Assembly: GCA_013399015.1 (NCBI GenBank)
Contig: VWZX01002543.1
Coordinates: 62,001-126,000, forward strand
Length of the DNA stretch: 64,000 nt
Reading direction: 5' to 3'
DNA from: Galbula dea
Taxonomy: Eukaryota > Chordata > Aves > Piciformes > Galbulidae
Below the pieces are notes generated by a model. It saw only the letters and a program-made list of their open reading frames with translations, ran no database searches and had not been told where the DNA came from. The translations under genes were made by a program, and so were the position numbers. Below, piece by piece: positions 23,786-36,905 of this stretch (positions are counted from its first letter, which is position 1; each line of letters opens with the position of its first letter).

Positions 23786-25140
23786 ATGTGAAGTCAGCCT
23801 GGGCTGCTGAATGAAAAGCAGCAAGAGCAGATCCAAGGGCCCCCCACTTCCCATCTCCATTTGTGTCTTGACTTGTGTCTGTGCTTGAGTGGTTCACCTA
23901 TTGCCGCCAAGCAAAGGAAGCTCTCACCTTCCTCTGTAGAGCATTCAGTGTGCTCTCAGGGAGTGAGATTATCTTGTGTTAAGATGTTACATCTTCATCT
24001 CTTTGTGCTGTCATTTTTATCATGTTTGGGTGCTTTTCCCATAAGTTTCTTTAAAGCAAACTAGCTCAACACATCTGAATTGCACTTATTCTTGTTTAAA
24101 ACCAAACCCAGGAAAACCTTCATTTTTGTAAATACTAGTAAGAATCATGCTAATTTTTTTCAGTGATGTGTTAAAACAGACTGTCTTCTAGATCAGGAGG
24201 GGTAGGAAGATTAACCAAAAGAGGAGGATGACTTCTCCTTTGAGATGCCTGTCCTTGGGAGCTGTTGGTGTTGGGGACAGAGGAGAGGCAGGGGGGAAGA
24301 AGGGGTGTACTGCTATGCTCTGTTGCTTTTTCTCTCTCTGGCTTCATAGCCCAGAATGGTTATTTTCCTAAGACTGTGTTTTTCTTTAAGATCAGTTCAC
24401 AGTTATAAATAACAGTTGCTGCTAAATCCTTCTGGATTGCTAAACAATTGCAGCTGATGAGTTAAAGGTAGTTACTGATCTTTATGGGGTTTTTGCTCTG
24501 CCTAGTTCTGTCTGCCTTGCCCATCCTGTTGTGTATTTCCATGAACCACCCTGTGATTCACTGTTATCCAATCCACAGTTAGGTTGTTGCTTATCTGTAT
24601 CAGAGAACAGCAACTTCCTTCTCAACACTTTCTGATTGCATCTGAAGGCATTGATGAAGCTGTGTGTCACTGGCTTTCCTCTATATGAAAGTGAAGCTCC
24701 ATCAAAAACTCATCGTATTGGCAGCTGTAAAACCAATCATTAGTGCTTGTGTCTCAGGCTACTTCCCAGAGAGAGGTCAAATCCATTTTGTGCTCAGGTT
24801 TTGCAGCATCAAGAACTCCAGGTTAAAGAGGGGAGTAGTGGGCTCTACTGTAAGAGGAAGGATAATCCTGTCTTAAAAAACATTGTGTTTTGGGGGCTCT
24901 GTTTAGTGTTCCAGTGTATCATACTGTATGAGTTCAGGTGGGTTACCTACAATCACTAAGAACATTATTCTCACTACCCTTCCAAGCTTCTTAGTGTGAA
25001 CTGTGTGAAGTATAAGAGTAGCAGTGAAAGTGAAAAATGGTTGTGTTTTCGTGTAGCATTTTCTACATATAAAACATACATGAGGTGAATTTAGGTGGTG
25101 CATGAAAATGCAGTTGTTATTGTAGAGTTCTTCTGTGAGG

Positions 25141-25550
25141 AAAAACTGAAGGGTGCCTGAAGGCTGTTCTTGCCAGTGAAGCCTGAGGCAAAGAAGGCAT
25201 CGAGTGCTTCAGCCTTCTCCATGAGCCGTGTAACCAGGTCCCCTGCCTCATGAAGCAATTGGCTGACATTTTTCCTAGTCTCTTTTGTTGTTTATGTACT
25301 TAGAGAAGCCCTTCATGTTGTCTTTGACATTCCTGACCAAACAGAACTCCATCTGAGCTGTAGCTTGCCTAACTTCATCCATCCCCTTGCACTCCAGCCG
25401 CTCTTCATCTTCCCGTCCTGAAGAGCCTGCATCCCCTCCTCACAACACTTGGTCCATGTTTCCGTGATCCCAACGAGACTGGAGTTCCACAACAGCACAC
25501 AAATCTCTGACTCCTGTTTTTCCCTGGACTCCATGCATTCTCCAGGGCTT
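25141..25550 (-). mobile_element. CR1 LINE with internal deletion (endonuclease start joined to RT start)
   Basis: On the minus strand the higher-coordinate end encodes ESREKQESEICVLLWNSSLV then GITETW, which resembles the start of the CR1 endonuclease domain (LIGITETW). The lower-coordinate part (about 25150-25380) resembles the linker before the reverse transcriptase, including the 'gcctgaggcaaagaaggc' block that reads in reverse as the AEVLNAFFAS-type motif. In a full element these lie several hundred bases apart, so an internal deletion is inferred. No CR1 3' tail is present. The frame is broken. Confidence 0.6.
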
Positions 25551-28290
25551 TATCTTGCCTCAGAACTTTGAAAAGAAAGCAGTAGGCTTAACCTTTGAGT
25601 AGGAGGACTAAGCTAGTGGAACATAGTCGCCTGTTTTCACGCAGGAAGGGTGGAAAGATGACTTGTAGTGGAATTGTCTGGATATTTTAATGGCTTTATG
25701 TGTACATTTAGGCAGTTAGTGAGGGTTAGTAGTGCCAGTTCATCAGCTGTGTTATCTTCCTTCTCTTAGCCAGTTCAATTGGCTATTTATACCTTGCACT
25801 GTATTTGCCTCATCTTAGAAAGCAGTCTCCATTGTCAAGATCATCAAAGATGAAGCAGCAGGGCAACAGCTAGCAATACCCATTTGTAAAATGAGATCTT
25901 TTGTTTCCTGAATAACTCATAGAAAAGTGGGTGCCTAATAGGATTATGGAGTGAGAAATTCATATATACTTCACTGTGTTCCATATTGGATTAGAAATAG
26001 GGTACTTATGAAGGTAATTAGGCATCGATGAAGCTTAATGTAGGGTTGAGAGGAATTCTTTGCTTGAACTCTTCAGATTAAACTGCAGATAGTTTTGAAG
26101 CTATCTTACATTCAGGCAGAATTTGGGGCACTGATGCAGAAAACATTGAGTGAGATTTTCTGAGTGTTGAGTTCCTCAGGAAGAGTACAATGGTCTTTTC
26201 TAGTCTTTAAAATCTATTGTGTGTTTTGGGAAGGATGTGAGATAGTTATAAATGTGAAGTTTTTGCTTTATTAATGTTGATATAAGGATATGTTTCACTA
26301 ATATTTAACCAAAAAGATGGCCTCTGAAACTGAGGCCAAAGCTGTTTGAAATGGCTTTGCTGTGGCTGCTGCTGGTGAAGAGCTCTTTGAATTGAGGGAT
26401 TACAGTCTGAAAGCCAAGAAAGCTGAAAGCTAGGGCAGTGCTTTATTTGTCAAATGGCTTAAGGAAATCTTTTACATCAGACATTTTTGCCTGACCTAAA
26501 ACTTAGTAGTGTTTAATGATTAAAATCAGGATCCTTGAGTTTATCTTAATAAATTCTGCAGGAGTGTTCAGAAAACCCATTCCTATCCTCAGTCTGTTCC
26601 TTTAGGAAGTACCTGTCTTGGGATCCATTTTTAAATCCAGTCTTTGGAGAACATTCAGACACCAAAAAGTTTCAAAAGGCCAGAGAAACTTACCTCTCAG
26701 TGTCTGGGGAGATGAGTCCACTTGGAGTTCCATAGCATGCTTCTTTCAGGTAGTGCAGATGAGAAATTCTCAAGATACATTAAGATCATCTAGGTTTTGG
26801 CTTTTGCATTTATGTCTTTAATTTAATCACTTCCACAGAATTACTTTTGCAGATAAGGGTTTAATTCCAGTAGCCATGCACTGTAAATGCAATTCCAAGT
26901 TTGTTTCAGAAACAATGAAGAGTTGAGATATCAAGAGCTGAATATCAAGAGATACAGATGCAGTCCTCAATTTAAACCAAGATTGACTCAATGTAGTGCG
27001 AGGAGTTTCCTGACAGTACTAGGGCAATAACATCACTAGGCATAGCAAGGCTTTTTGGGTGTCTAAATCAAATACTCAGAGATGATGAGAGTTAAAGTCA
27101 TTGGTACTTTTTTTTTTTATTGCTGGATTCCTCTTGATATTAAACAGCAGTATAAAGCTAGATTAGGAGTGTGTATTCTTCTGGAGTTTGAGTCACTCTA
27201 GTGCTTTGTCTACTCAGTCACCAGATGCTATAAAAGAAACATTTGGGAGTTATCTAGCCATAGTTCAGATTCATTTGAGAATTTTAGAAGAGACAGAAGT
27301 ACTGTTTTGCAGATCACACACAGTAGTGAAGATCTGTTTTGAAAGAGACACCAGCAACCAGCTGTAAAAGCTGTTTTGCAGCTAGGTTTGCTTGGAATTG
27401 TAGTTACTACTGTATTCCATAGACTGTAACATATGAGACAAGGGCTTTTCTACTATCCCCCAACCTGAAAATCAACCAGCAAATTGTCCTTGATTTAAAA
27501 AACAAAAAAGGCCTATGGTTTTAGAGGTATTTACTAGAGATTAAGTTATTCTGTGTTGAATTTCTGTTGCTTTTGCTAGTCAAGATGGGAATTGTAGAGG
27601 AATAGTAATATTTATAACTAATAATGGTGGGAGGTGACAGTGTTGCCTGTTGTTGTTACTCCTGAAACTTAGATGTCTGTCAGAAAGAAGCTTGCTCTCA
27701 TGACACTTAGAGAAGCCATGAAGCAGTTAGCTTTTCATCCATCTTGTCTCCTGTGTTTCAGGAGACAGTGACAGTGAGTTATAGTTCAAGACCATGCCTT
27801 CTTTATGGGAAGAGTTTAAAAAAAAGGCCATGTGATTCCTGAAGTGAATTACTTGAACTCCCAAGTGGCAGAGGTAGAGGTACCAGGTTTCATCTACTGT
27901 ACGAGTGAGAGAATTGCCTCTTTGGTGATTCAGAGACTATGGAACCCAGACCTTTGTTTTGTTCCCAGTTTGATCAAAGTCATCCAGTGAACTGTTAAGA
28001 CATCTCAGATTCTCAGTCACCCTGAAAAAGCCCTTAAGAAGGGCTAAAATGGTGGTGTCCTTGTTCACGTGGTCTCATCAGAGGTTGTTACTTCTTTGTT
28101 AAAAGCGAAGCCTATAAAGGGAGCAGGTATAATTGCTCCTGAAGTCGGTGTTTAGGAAGGAATTTATAAGGAGTAGAGGGTCCTAGGTGGAGGCAGACTT
28201 GAGCTTCATTAGCATGTGAGGTACCTGCACATTTTTGAATGAATCTACAGATTTTCATTTTTTGTTTTAGCCCACACCTACAGACCTAAG

Positions 28291-28536
28291 TTTGTAAGCT
28301 GAACCCCAGGAGGTTCTGTGTGAATACATGAAAAAATGTTTTCCCAGTTTGAGGTGGCAGAGCCCTGGCACAGACTGCCCAGAGAGGTTGGGGAGTCTCC
28401 TTCTCTGGACAGACTCAAAACCTGTCTGGACGTGTTTCTGTGTGACCTGGTCTAGGGAATCCTGCTGTGGCAGGGGGTTGGACTAGATGATGTCTCCAGG
28501 TCCTTTCCAACTCCTCTAACATTCTATGATTCTGTG
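28291..28536 (+). mobile_element. CR1 LINE 3' end, about 246 bases
   Basis: This plus-strand copy of the TTAGGAGTTGG subgroup begins TTTGTAAGCTGAACCCCAGG. It runs through CAGACTGCCCAGAGAGGTTG and GTCTGGACGTGTTTCTGTGT and ends CTAACATTCTATGATTCTGTGG. It matches the inverse of 418-1048 over its whole length. It is 5'-truncated and non-coding. Confidence 0.93.
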
Positions 28537-31500
28537 GCTGCTTTTCAGAAATGATCCTAATCTTGTTAAGGAGTAGGTGGGAAAGGCAGGACAGAAGTCT
28601 GGGGAGCTGGAATGAGCAAACTGAGACCGTCAGAGACTTAGAAATCAGGTCTTCTGGCTGCCAGTGAGAAGCTCTTGCCTACCAAACTGTGCTGTCCCAG
28701 TAAGAGCATCCATCAGCTGAGTTACAGTTGCCAGCCAGGAACATAAAGAGTTGCAGTTCATGCAGAAGAGTATTTCTGGAAAGAACAGGGGAGAAAGTGG
28801 CTGAGGAAAGGAGACTATAGGGACTCTTTCTGTTAATCCCAGGTCTTTCAGTTGGAGGATTTTGCTTCAGCTCTTTCTTCAGATAGCTGTATCTGTGCCC
28901 CTAGTGTACTGTAAGTAGAGGAATGTCATTGCCATCTGGGTGATTTCTGGCTTTATGACATGGTAAAAATCATTTATGGCCACCCTGATGCTAGAAGTTA
29001 GGACTTTGTAGTGATAAAATATCTGTGCATGGAGTTACTGCTGGAGAAGGGAGCTGGAAGAAGAGTCCTGAGCTGGCCTAGGAGTACTCTGCACTTTATG
29101 GTGGTTCATTGTGTCTCAGGAGTGATTCTCAGGGTGCAGGGCAAGCTGGCTCTGTGTGCAGCCTTGGGGTGAAATCTCTGCCCGTGTTTCTGCTGGACGT
29201 GACTATCAGTAGACAGGAAGGATCAGGCAGGCAATGCTTGCTTTTAGGCAGCGATACCTTTAAGAAGGCTTTGGGGCAGGCTGCAGGGTGGGAGCCTTCC
29301 TGTGTCTGAAACGGAGCAAAGTGAGAAAGCTGTCCCTTGCCTCAGGCTGGACTGGGGCTTTGCTGCCGTCGTACTTGGCATTTGATTTTTGAAATATGAA
29401 CTGTAGATTGAACGTGGCAAGATGGGAAAGCAGCTCTGTGAAATCAGCATTCATTGTGGGAGCACAGACACACAGGTGCCATCGGTGCCTTACCGTGAAT
29501 GTGTTCATGAATGACCCTGAAGTGAAGTGACTGCCTTGTCGCCCTTCAGGGCTTTAGGGGAGGATTCCTCTATAGCACTTCTTCAGCTTTTTTTCTCTTT
29601 CATAGTCTAGAAAATTCCTGCAGAGAGTGGGTATAGTCCCTTCCAGGTGACTTCAGATTACAGACTATAACATAATGGGACTGAACACAAAGAACACCCA
29701 TAGATAAATTATTCAGATTAGTTTTTGCTGTCTCTAAAATGCTTTTTCAGTAAACTTATTAGTGACTGTTGGAGCATAAACATTCTGGATGTTTGTTTCT
29801 TGGTTTTCTTTCCCATTCTTTTTCTTCAGCAGACTCTGCTCTCTTTTTATAAATATATGAAAGCCAGAAGTTCTGACTTTTAACAATTTAGATTCAAATG
29901 GGCACCTTTATTTTGAGAATAGATGATTGTATACTTCAGATCTGTTTAAATTTAGTGTTAGTGAAGACAGTAGCTTGGGAATGGGAGACTTTATGCATTA
30001 TAGAATATAATGAGAAGTAAAACTTTAAAATATAAATCCATTTATCTTTAAACTATTTTTTTCTAGTTCTTCTGCTAAGATTTGTTTTAAAATCTAATTG
30101 TATTCCAAGAGTGTTTCCATTTTACAAATGGATTCTTTCAGCTTTTCATTTTAAAACGTTTTTGTGCCACAGTTTTTTCCCAGAGAACACTATCAAGAAC
30201 AAGGAGCTGTTTTCAAACTAGGATCAAGGCTGTTTATTGCAGTTGATAAATGAGAATAGTTAATGGATTAACTATTATTTAGGGCCAAATTTTGAGTACT
30301 CTGCCTCTTCTGATGAGGACAAGCCATGGAGCAAAAGCTGCAGAACCAGTTGCAAAGCTGTCCTTGGGAAAGGCTGAGCATCAGTTAACCAGTTCCATTA
30401 CCAAGGATTAATCCTTGGTAAGAAGTTAGAGCCCCAAGACATCATAGAGCTAATTTTGTCCTGCTACTTGAAGTAGTTTGCTCAAGCATGTGGATAATGT
30501 GTAAAGTGCTACCTCCAAAGCTGCTCTTGTGTGCATTTCTATTCAGAGAAATGCATCTCTCCTTCAACTCATAATTCACACCCCCAGATGTGCACACTCC
30601 TGTGCAAGCAACATGCTGCCTGCCTTGTTCAGGTACCAGTCTAGGCTTTATTTTTGCAAAATGGAGGAGAAGGACCCTTGTAGTGCCTTGATGTAGTTGT
30701 CTGTTAAAGGAAGAGATGATTTGCTGTCTCTGTATTTTGTGCAGGCTTTATAAAAAGAAAGCTTTTGGCAATGCACCTGAGAACCATGGTGAGTGTTCAT
30801 TACAGAGAAATGCAGAGAATTCTGAGGTTTGAGCGAGCCAAGAAAAGCTTTTTGGATAACAAGGGAAGACACAGGAGGCAGTGATGTTAAAAGATAGTCA
30901 AATGGCAGTTGGAAATAGCAGCAGCTGTACAGAAGTATCTTGACTACCAGTCCCAAATAGGTGAGAGCGATGTCTGGTCCTGTGGCAGGATGTGAAACTG
31001 GTGAGGTAGATTGGATCTGAAGTCACAGAGTATGTCTTAAAATAAATGGAGGTGTGTGAAGGTCCACTAGGGTTGTCTTATGATGCTTCTCTGCCTGTGT
31101 GTGTTGTTCCAGATCAGCAAATCTAGAGTCTATCTGCAAACTGGTGTTGATGTCCGTGCAGAACTCTGGACCAGTAGCAGCACATGGTTCAGCTAGGGCT
31201 CATCAGCTCAGCTAAGGAATTGAAAGTGTTTGGGCTGCAACACACCAAGGTAGTGGGAGGGTTTCTGATACCAGAGTGAGCTTGTTCTGTATGCCTGAAG
31301 CAATCTCTCCACTTGCAAATACTTTCCAGCTCACTTACCTTTTTGTAAGCACTTGTGTTCATGTAAGAATCTCAAGAGCAGATCAGCACTTCAGAGATAG
31401 GCCTAGTAAAATGAACTTGAGAGAGACCAAAGGGGAGAGTATGAAGATAAAGGGTGAGATGGCAGTTTCAGAATGCCACCAAAATACCTGTTTGATGTGA

Positions 31501-31958
31501 GACAGCCTGGTCATAAACACATTCAGAATGAACATACATCTGTCCTGCAGCAATTCTTTTTAGCTCAAATAGGTGCATGTAGATGTATTCTATATAGAAA
31601 GAAGTGAAATGGGCTAAGGAAGAGATGTGTTCAAGTAAAAAGCTCACAGCTTTTACTGGGTTTAGGCTGATGTCTTGGTTTGTTCCTCTGAGTGACAATG
31701 AATATTGAACTAAATTGACTGCAAAATAAAAAAGGTCAAACACACAATACTTTGAGAGTGAATACAGCTCACCATGGTTGAAACTCATGTTTTATTCTAC
31801 AGGGAGAAAAAACAAAACCAAACTGACTAGTGACTGTCTCTGGGCACACTACATGCAGATCCTGCTGGTAATGAAGTTTTTCGGTTGTTTGATTGGGATT
31901 TTGAGATGTGCTTGGTGAAACTAAGGGGAACTAAGATTCCATGTAACTCTTAACACCA

Positions 31959-32024
31959 ATTTTTGTTTGTGTTGTGATTTTGTTGTTGTTTGTGTTGGGT
32001 TTTTTGTTTTGCTATGGGTTTTTT
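31959..32024 (+). repeat. G/T-rich low-complexity tract
   Basis: This is a T-rich tract with G spacers (TTTTTGTTTGTGTTGTGATT and onward) of the same composition as those near 19 kb. No unit is strictly repeated. Confidence 0.75.
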
Positions 32025-32458
32025 CCCCTTTTTAGTGTTACTTAGGGTTTTTTTCTTTAATGTCACAACACAGGAATTGATAAGGCCTATGCTTGCCAAA
32101 TAAGACTCAGATTGCCTTTTGTACAGATTCAGTAGCTTCTGTTGACTTAACTGGGAGGAGAAGTAGTCCTAGATGTTTAAGCAGTCACACCCTCTCCATC
32201 CATTGCCCTGAATTCTTGCAATGTGATTAGTACTAGATGTGATGCATCACTTCTCCATGGTGATTGCAGGCAGGGAAACTGCCACAGCTGGATCTAAGGC
32301 TTTCAGCAACCCAGTACTGTTCCAAAGCCTGTGAACTGAATGGAGCAAGAGGGAGACTTGCTGTAATTTTGTCAGTAGCCAGGTCTTCCAGAGACAGTCA
32401 TAATGCATTTTTATGTGCTTTAAAAACAACTTTTACCTGTGTAAATAGTGTTTGAGCA

Positions 32459-32622
32459 TCTGCCCAGAGAGGTTGTGGAGTCTCCTTCTCTGGAGATATT
32501 CAAAACCTGTCTGGACACGCTTCTGTGTGACCTGGTGTAGGGAATCCTGCTGTGGCAGGGGGGTTGGACTAGATGATCTTTTGAGGTCCCTTCCAACTCC
32601 TAACATTCTGTGAGTCTGTGAT
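32459..32622 (+). mobile_element. CR1 LINE 3' end, about 164 bases
   Basis: The plus-strand copy starts TCTGCCCAGAGAGGTTGTGG and carries CCTGTCTGGACACGCTTCTG and GGGGTTGGACTAGATGATCT. It ends CTAACATTCTGTGAGTCTGTG, with one octamer mutated. It belongs to the same subgroup as 28291-28536 and is more strongly truncated. Confidence 0.92.
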
Positions 32623-34725
32623 CTGTTGCTCTGACTTCAGATTTGAATTCAGTATTGGCAATAGCTGGAAATTGTTGTATTTGAAATTATTTTGTGATGA
32701 CCCCACAGTGATCAAAAGATTTAGAATAGTCTTTGGAAGCAGTAACACCAGCAATGAAGTTCATCCAATAGCACTAAATTGCTCTTGTATGTCTTGAGGC
32801 ATATCCCACCTACACAAGCAGTTTGACTCTCAAACTGCCTGGCTTCCCCTGGTTGTTAGAAAGCTCCAGCAGGAATAAGTTTCTTCCTCTGAAACTGAGT
32901 GGTCCATTCAAGCTTCACACATCATATGGCTAGTGGGAATGTATAGCTAAGATGTTTTGGATCAGACACATGTGCCTTCAGTTTGCTCTGTATTTCCTTC
33001 AGTCTGTATGTGTAAAAAAGAAAAAAAAGTGTTTGATCTCCTTGTAAAAGGTGTTTGGCATGTAAAAGAGAATAGAAGCAGTAGATAATCATAGAGCAGT
33101 TCCCTTTTATTTGTTCATTATAAGCCTTAGAGATAAGAGTGACTCAGTGAAGGCAGTATTAGGGATTTGCAGCTTGAGACTGGATTATCCCATTAGTGTG
33201 GAGAGAGCTAATGGGCTGATAGTGAAGAAGATTGGTAAGGATCAGGAGGTTAGAAAAGGTAGATTTTTAGAGTTCTTGATGTATGAAACAGTGACACAGT
33301 AGGTAGCAATGGCAGTGGGTAAAAGACTGTGCCTTTGGATTTCCTCTGTCTTTTTCCTCAGGATAAAAGAGAGACTGGTATCCAGGTGTAGCTCAAAGTA
33401 TTTAGGAGGAGGATGTTATTTTTCCTGCAGTTGCTGTATGTTTGAAGTTCATTGAGGTGGTTCAGAGTGCTGGGGGTGCTGGCCATCCAGCCATGAGCCA
33501 GTGTTTGGAGCAGTGCCTGTGGTTGTCATCCCCTTGGAGCAGGAGTCAGGTCACTCTGCAAGGGCTTGAAATCCTATGGTCTTTATGCACTGATGCAACA
33601 GAACTCTGAATGTCTCTTTCTTCGTCAGCAGGGCTTTTGCCCCAGTGTTTAGGAGAGCTAAAAAGGTTAGGTGACAGTTGGCACAGGTGTAGTCTAAAGG
33701 CAAAATCTGGAAGGGAGGGAGAAAAACAGGATACAAGGAGTAGGATGGGAAGGGAGTGAAAATGTTTTTGATACTAAAGCTGGAAAGGAGTCTGTGGAGT
33801 AAAGCAGGCTAACTACTGCAGTGGAGCAGCCATTACTCTGTCACAAGGAAGGAAGGAAGCCTCTGTAGCAGTAAAGACAAAACTGATTTGCCTCTGTGGG
33901 TTCCTGCAGCACCTGGGTGAGGATTGATGATTTCTGATTCTATAAGCTGCAGCAGGCATGTTAAGTGCCAGTGATGGATCAGATTGGAGTTGTGTGTTAG
34001 GGGAGAGACATGGTCCCAGAAATAGTACTGGGAGAGAGTCACTAAACAGTTCAGTGCCATTTTGTTTTTCTGTGGTTAATATGTCATCTGAGAAGCTTGA
34101 CAACAATACTTTAATTAAGAAAGTGACAGATGTGGGTGTCAATATCTCCTTCTGATGCTTTTAATGTTAGGAGAAAAGACAGTGTATAAGTGATTTTGAG
34201 GTGGTTTTCTACAGGAGGGAATCGTGTGAGGAGGGTGTACAGACTGTTGGGGTGTTAGCCCCCAGAATTCTTTTCTGAAGAGTTACCATTACTAGCAAGT
34301 GAGTTACTGAACCTATGCCCATGCAGCAGGCATCCACTCTGATTGGCACCAAGGGGTCAATGCTGATCCATCGTGAAGGCAAGGAAAGCGACTGTGTGGG
34401 CTGTGGTTCTGCATCTCACCTTGTGAAAAGGTTACTGCTCTCTGATTTCCTTTTGGAGTCAGAGTTTCAGATTGAACAGCAATTTCTGACAAAGGCAGGA
34501 GCTGCAACTGTGCTGCACTGTCACTGGACTTGGAGGGATGCTAAAGCTCATGCTGGGTTAAACAAATAGGAATTACATGGGCAAATTCCTCCTCACTTCC
34601 TTACTCCCTCTTCTCTGATCCATGCTTAAATTAATAGGGAAGGGTGTCCATGACCATGTTCATTGTAATGAGCCTGTCCTCTGGGGGAAAATCCTGTGGT
34701 ATTTTTTAACATCAATTTTTTTGTG

Positions 34726-34785
34726 ATCAATTTATGATTGATTATTATTATTATACTTAATTGATTTATGATTGTTTATATCTTG
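34726..34785. repeat. AT-rich low-complexity stretch
   Basis: This short AT-rich stretch contains the core ATTTATGATTG twice, separated by a run of ATT triplets. It lies 45 bases before a CR1 3' end. No function is implied. Confidence 0.6.
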
Positions 34786-34830
34786 TTTGGCTTTCCAGTA
34801 GCTAAAGGGGACCTATAAAAAAGGGGGAGA

Positions 34831-35271
34831 GAATCACAGAATGTTAGGAGTTGGAAGGGACCTCAAAAGATCATCTAGTCCAACCCCCTGCCACAGCAGG
34901 ATTCCCTAAACCAGGTCACACAGAAGCACATCCAGATGGGTTTGGAATATCTCCAGAGAAGGAGACTCCACAGCCTTTCTGGGCAGTCTGTGCCAGGGCT
35001 CTGGCACCTCAACTGGGAAAACATTTCTTTGTATATTCACACAGAATCTCCTATGCTTCAGCTTACAGCCATTGCCTCTTGTCTTGTCACTGGGCTTCAC
35101 TGAGAAGAGCCTGACCCCATCCTCCTGGCACCTGCTGGTCACATATTTAAAAGCATAGATGAGGTCACCCCGTAGCCTTCTCTTCTCCAAGCTAAAGAGA
35201 CCCAGCTCCCTCAGCCTTTCCTCATCAGGAAGATGTTCCAACCCCTTCATCATCTTTGTGGCTCTGTGCTG
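34831..35271 (-). mobile_element. CR1 LINE 3' end, left half of a head-to-head pair
   Basis: The minus-strand copy starts GAATCACAGAATGTTAGGAG. Within it an open frame (34906-35253) encodes KGLEHLPDEERLRELGLFSL and then SVKPSDKTRGNGCKLKHRRF, the C-terminus of CR1 ORF2. By eye it is above 90% identical to 418-1048. It is truncated at about 35271, where it meets a CR1 in the opposite orientation. Confidence 0.94.
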
Positions 35272-35289
35272 AGAGCCTCTTTACCTGGG

Positions 35290-35524
35290 ATAGGACAGGG
35301 AGGAATTGTTTCAAACTGAAGGAGGGAAGATTTAGATTAGGAAGAAATTCTTTATGCAGAGGGTGATGAGGCACTGGATCAGGTTGGCCAGAGAGGTGGT
35401 GTTCTAGGCCAGGCTGGATATGGCCCTGGGTAACCTGGTCTAGTGAGTGGCTTATGGCAGGGGGGTTGGAGCTAGATGATCTCGAAGGTCCCTTCCAATC
35501 CAAGCCATTCTGTGAATTCTGTGA
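35290..35524 (+). mobile_element. CR1 LINE 3' end, right half of a head-to-head pair
   Basis: The plus-strand copy begins GGACAGGGAGGAATTG and continues with GAGGGAAGATTTAGATTAGG, GCCCTGGGTAACCTGGTCTA and GGGGGGTTGGAGCTAGATGA. It ends AAGCCATTCTGTGAATTCTGTG. Its tail subgroup differs from the adjoining minus-strand copy, so the pair comes from two insertions rather than an inverted duplication. Confidence 0.9.
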
Positions 35525-36869
35525 CCACACACAGGGTTCTTACTTTCATGTGTTCCCCATAAAAACCTGTTCATTTCCTCAAGTCTCAGCATTAAAGGAA
35601 GTGTTTCCTGGCAGAGCATTATTCTAACAGCACATTGCAAGTGTGCAGGAGGGTCCCAAGGGTCCCAAACTCCTTTCAGAGGTTAATGAAGTCTGAAAAA
35701 AAAGTATTCTGTTGTAATTAAACAGTGAGGAATGAGAGGCCAGGAATATTTGGTGTATAATGCAGTACCACTAGCCAAAGCCAAAGCAATCTGCAAACTT
35801 ATTGTTTTATTTCATATTCTATTATAAAATGCTCTTGGGTGTCAGTGTAATTTTGATTCTCCAGCTTGGCTGTGACAGAAGGGGAATTAAGTGGTCAGTG
35901 CTGTCACACGTCTGTGTGATCGCAGTACACCTTGGGAGTGGTTTTTGAGGACTCTGATAGCATTCCTGACATGCTGAAGAGGATTTTCATCAGGAGGGTG
36001 ATGCCTTCCCTCTTCTGCAGGATCTAATTTTTAATCAGAGGGCAATGTGCCTGCTTTGCCATGATCACACTGGAAAAGCCATGGCAAGATTTGACTTCTG
36101 TCAGGAGTGCCAGCAGAAATACAATCCTGTTCATGACCCTGCTTAAAGAGCTCATCAACACTTCCCTTTTAGTTATTGTGCTTCTGGGGTTTAAAATTTC
36201 AGCATGTTCAAGTGCATTAGGCAGGATCCTGGCACAGGGCCACAGACAAGCTGGCAACCCAAATGTAGATTTTTTTTTTTTTCCCCAACCATCATTGTAA
36301 ATCAGCTGATTCAGAGGTTCCTACACTGGCTTGCTCTGCTCTGCTGTCTCTGAAGAGTGAATGGGTTCTAATCTCTGAACATAATACAGGAATCTAGTTA
36401 CTGATAGGTTGCAGTTATAATTCCTTACTTCTGTGTTTTAAAAGTAAGGGGTTTTTTCTTTCATCTGAAAGCTGCATCTGTAAACTTTTTCTCACCTTGT
36501 GAAAGAAAGAGATGGGGAAAACTGCCCCGACCTACTTACTCTTGGGCTAGACAAAGCATAGGCATGAGTCTATGTACCAACATCAGCCAGGAGCACAGCT
36601 GAAAAGAGACTGCTCTTGGATTCCCCAGCCTGGCCTGTGGAAAAGCTGTGTTGGCTGGTGGCTGCTGCAGGATGCCTTTCTTGGTCCAAAACCAGCGGTG
36701 TTGCCATCCCCAAAACCTGCTGCAGCATGAACTGCACCAGCCTCTGCTGCCCAAAGAGAGGGCAGGTGTGCCACACCTCCTGGAGAGGGGGCTGAGTGTG
36801 AAGGTGGGAAGGGTCCAATGTCTTTGTGCCTCTGTGTCAGCACATCACTACAGATTCCTGTTTGTCCCT

Positions 36870-36905
36870 GGCTGGCTGCTGCAGGCTGGCTGCTGCAGGC
36901 TGGCT
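36870..36905 (+). repeat. 14-bp tandem repeat, about 2.6 copies
   Basis: The unit GGCTGGCTGCTGCA occurs at 36870-36883 and 36884-36897 without a mismatch, followed by a partial third unit (GGCTGGCT). This is a small minisatellite in otherwise unremarkable intron sequence. Confidence 0.85.
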
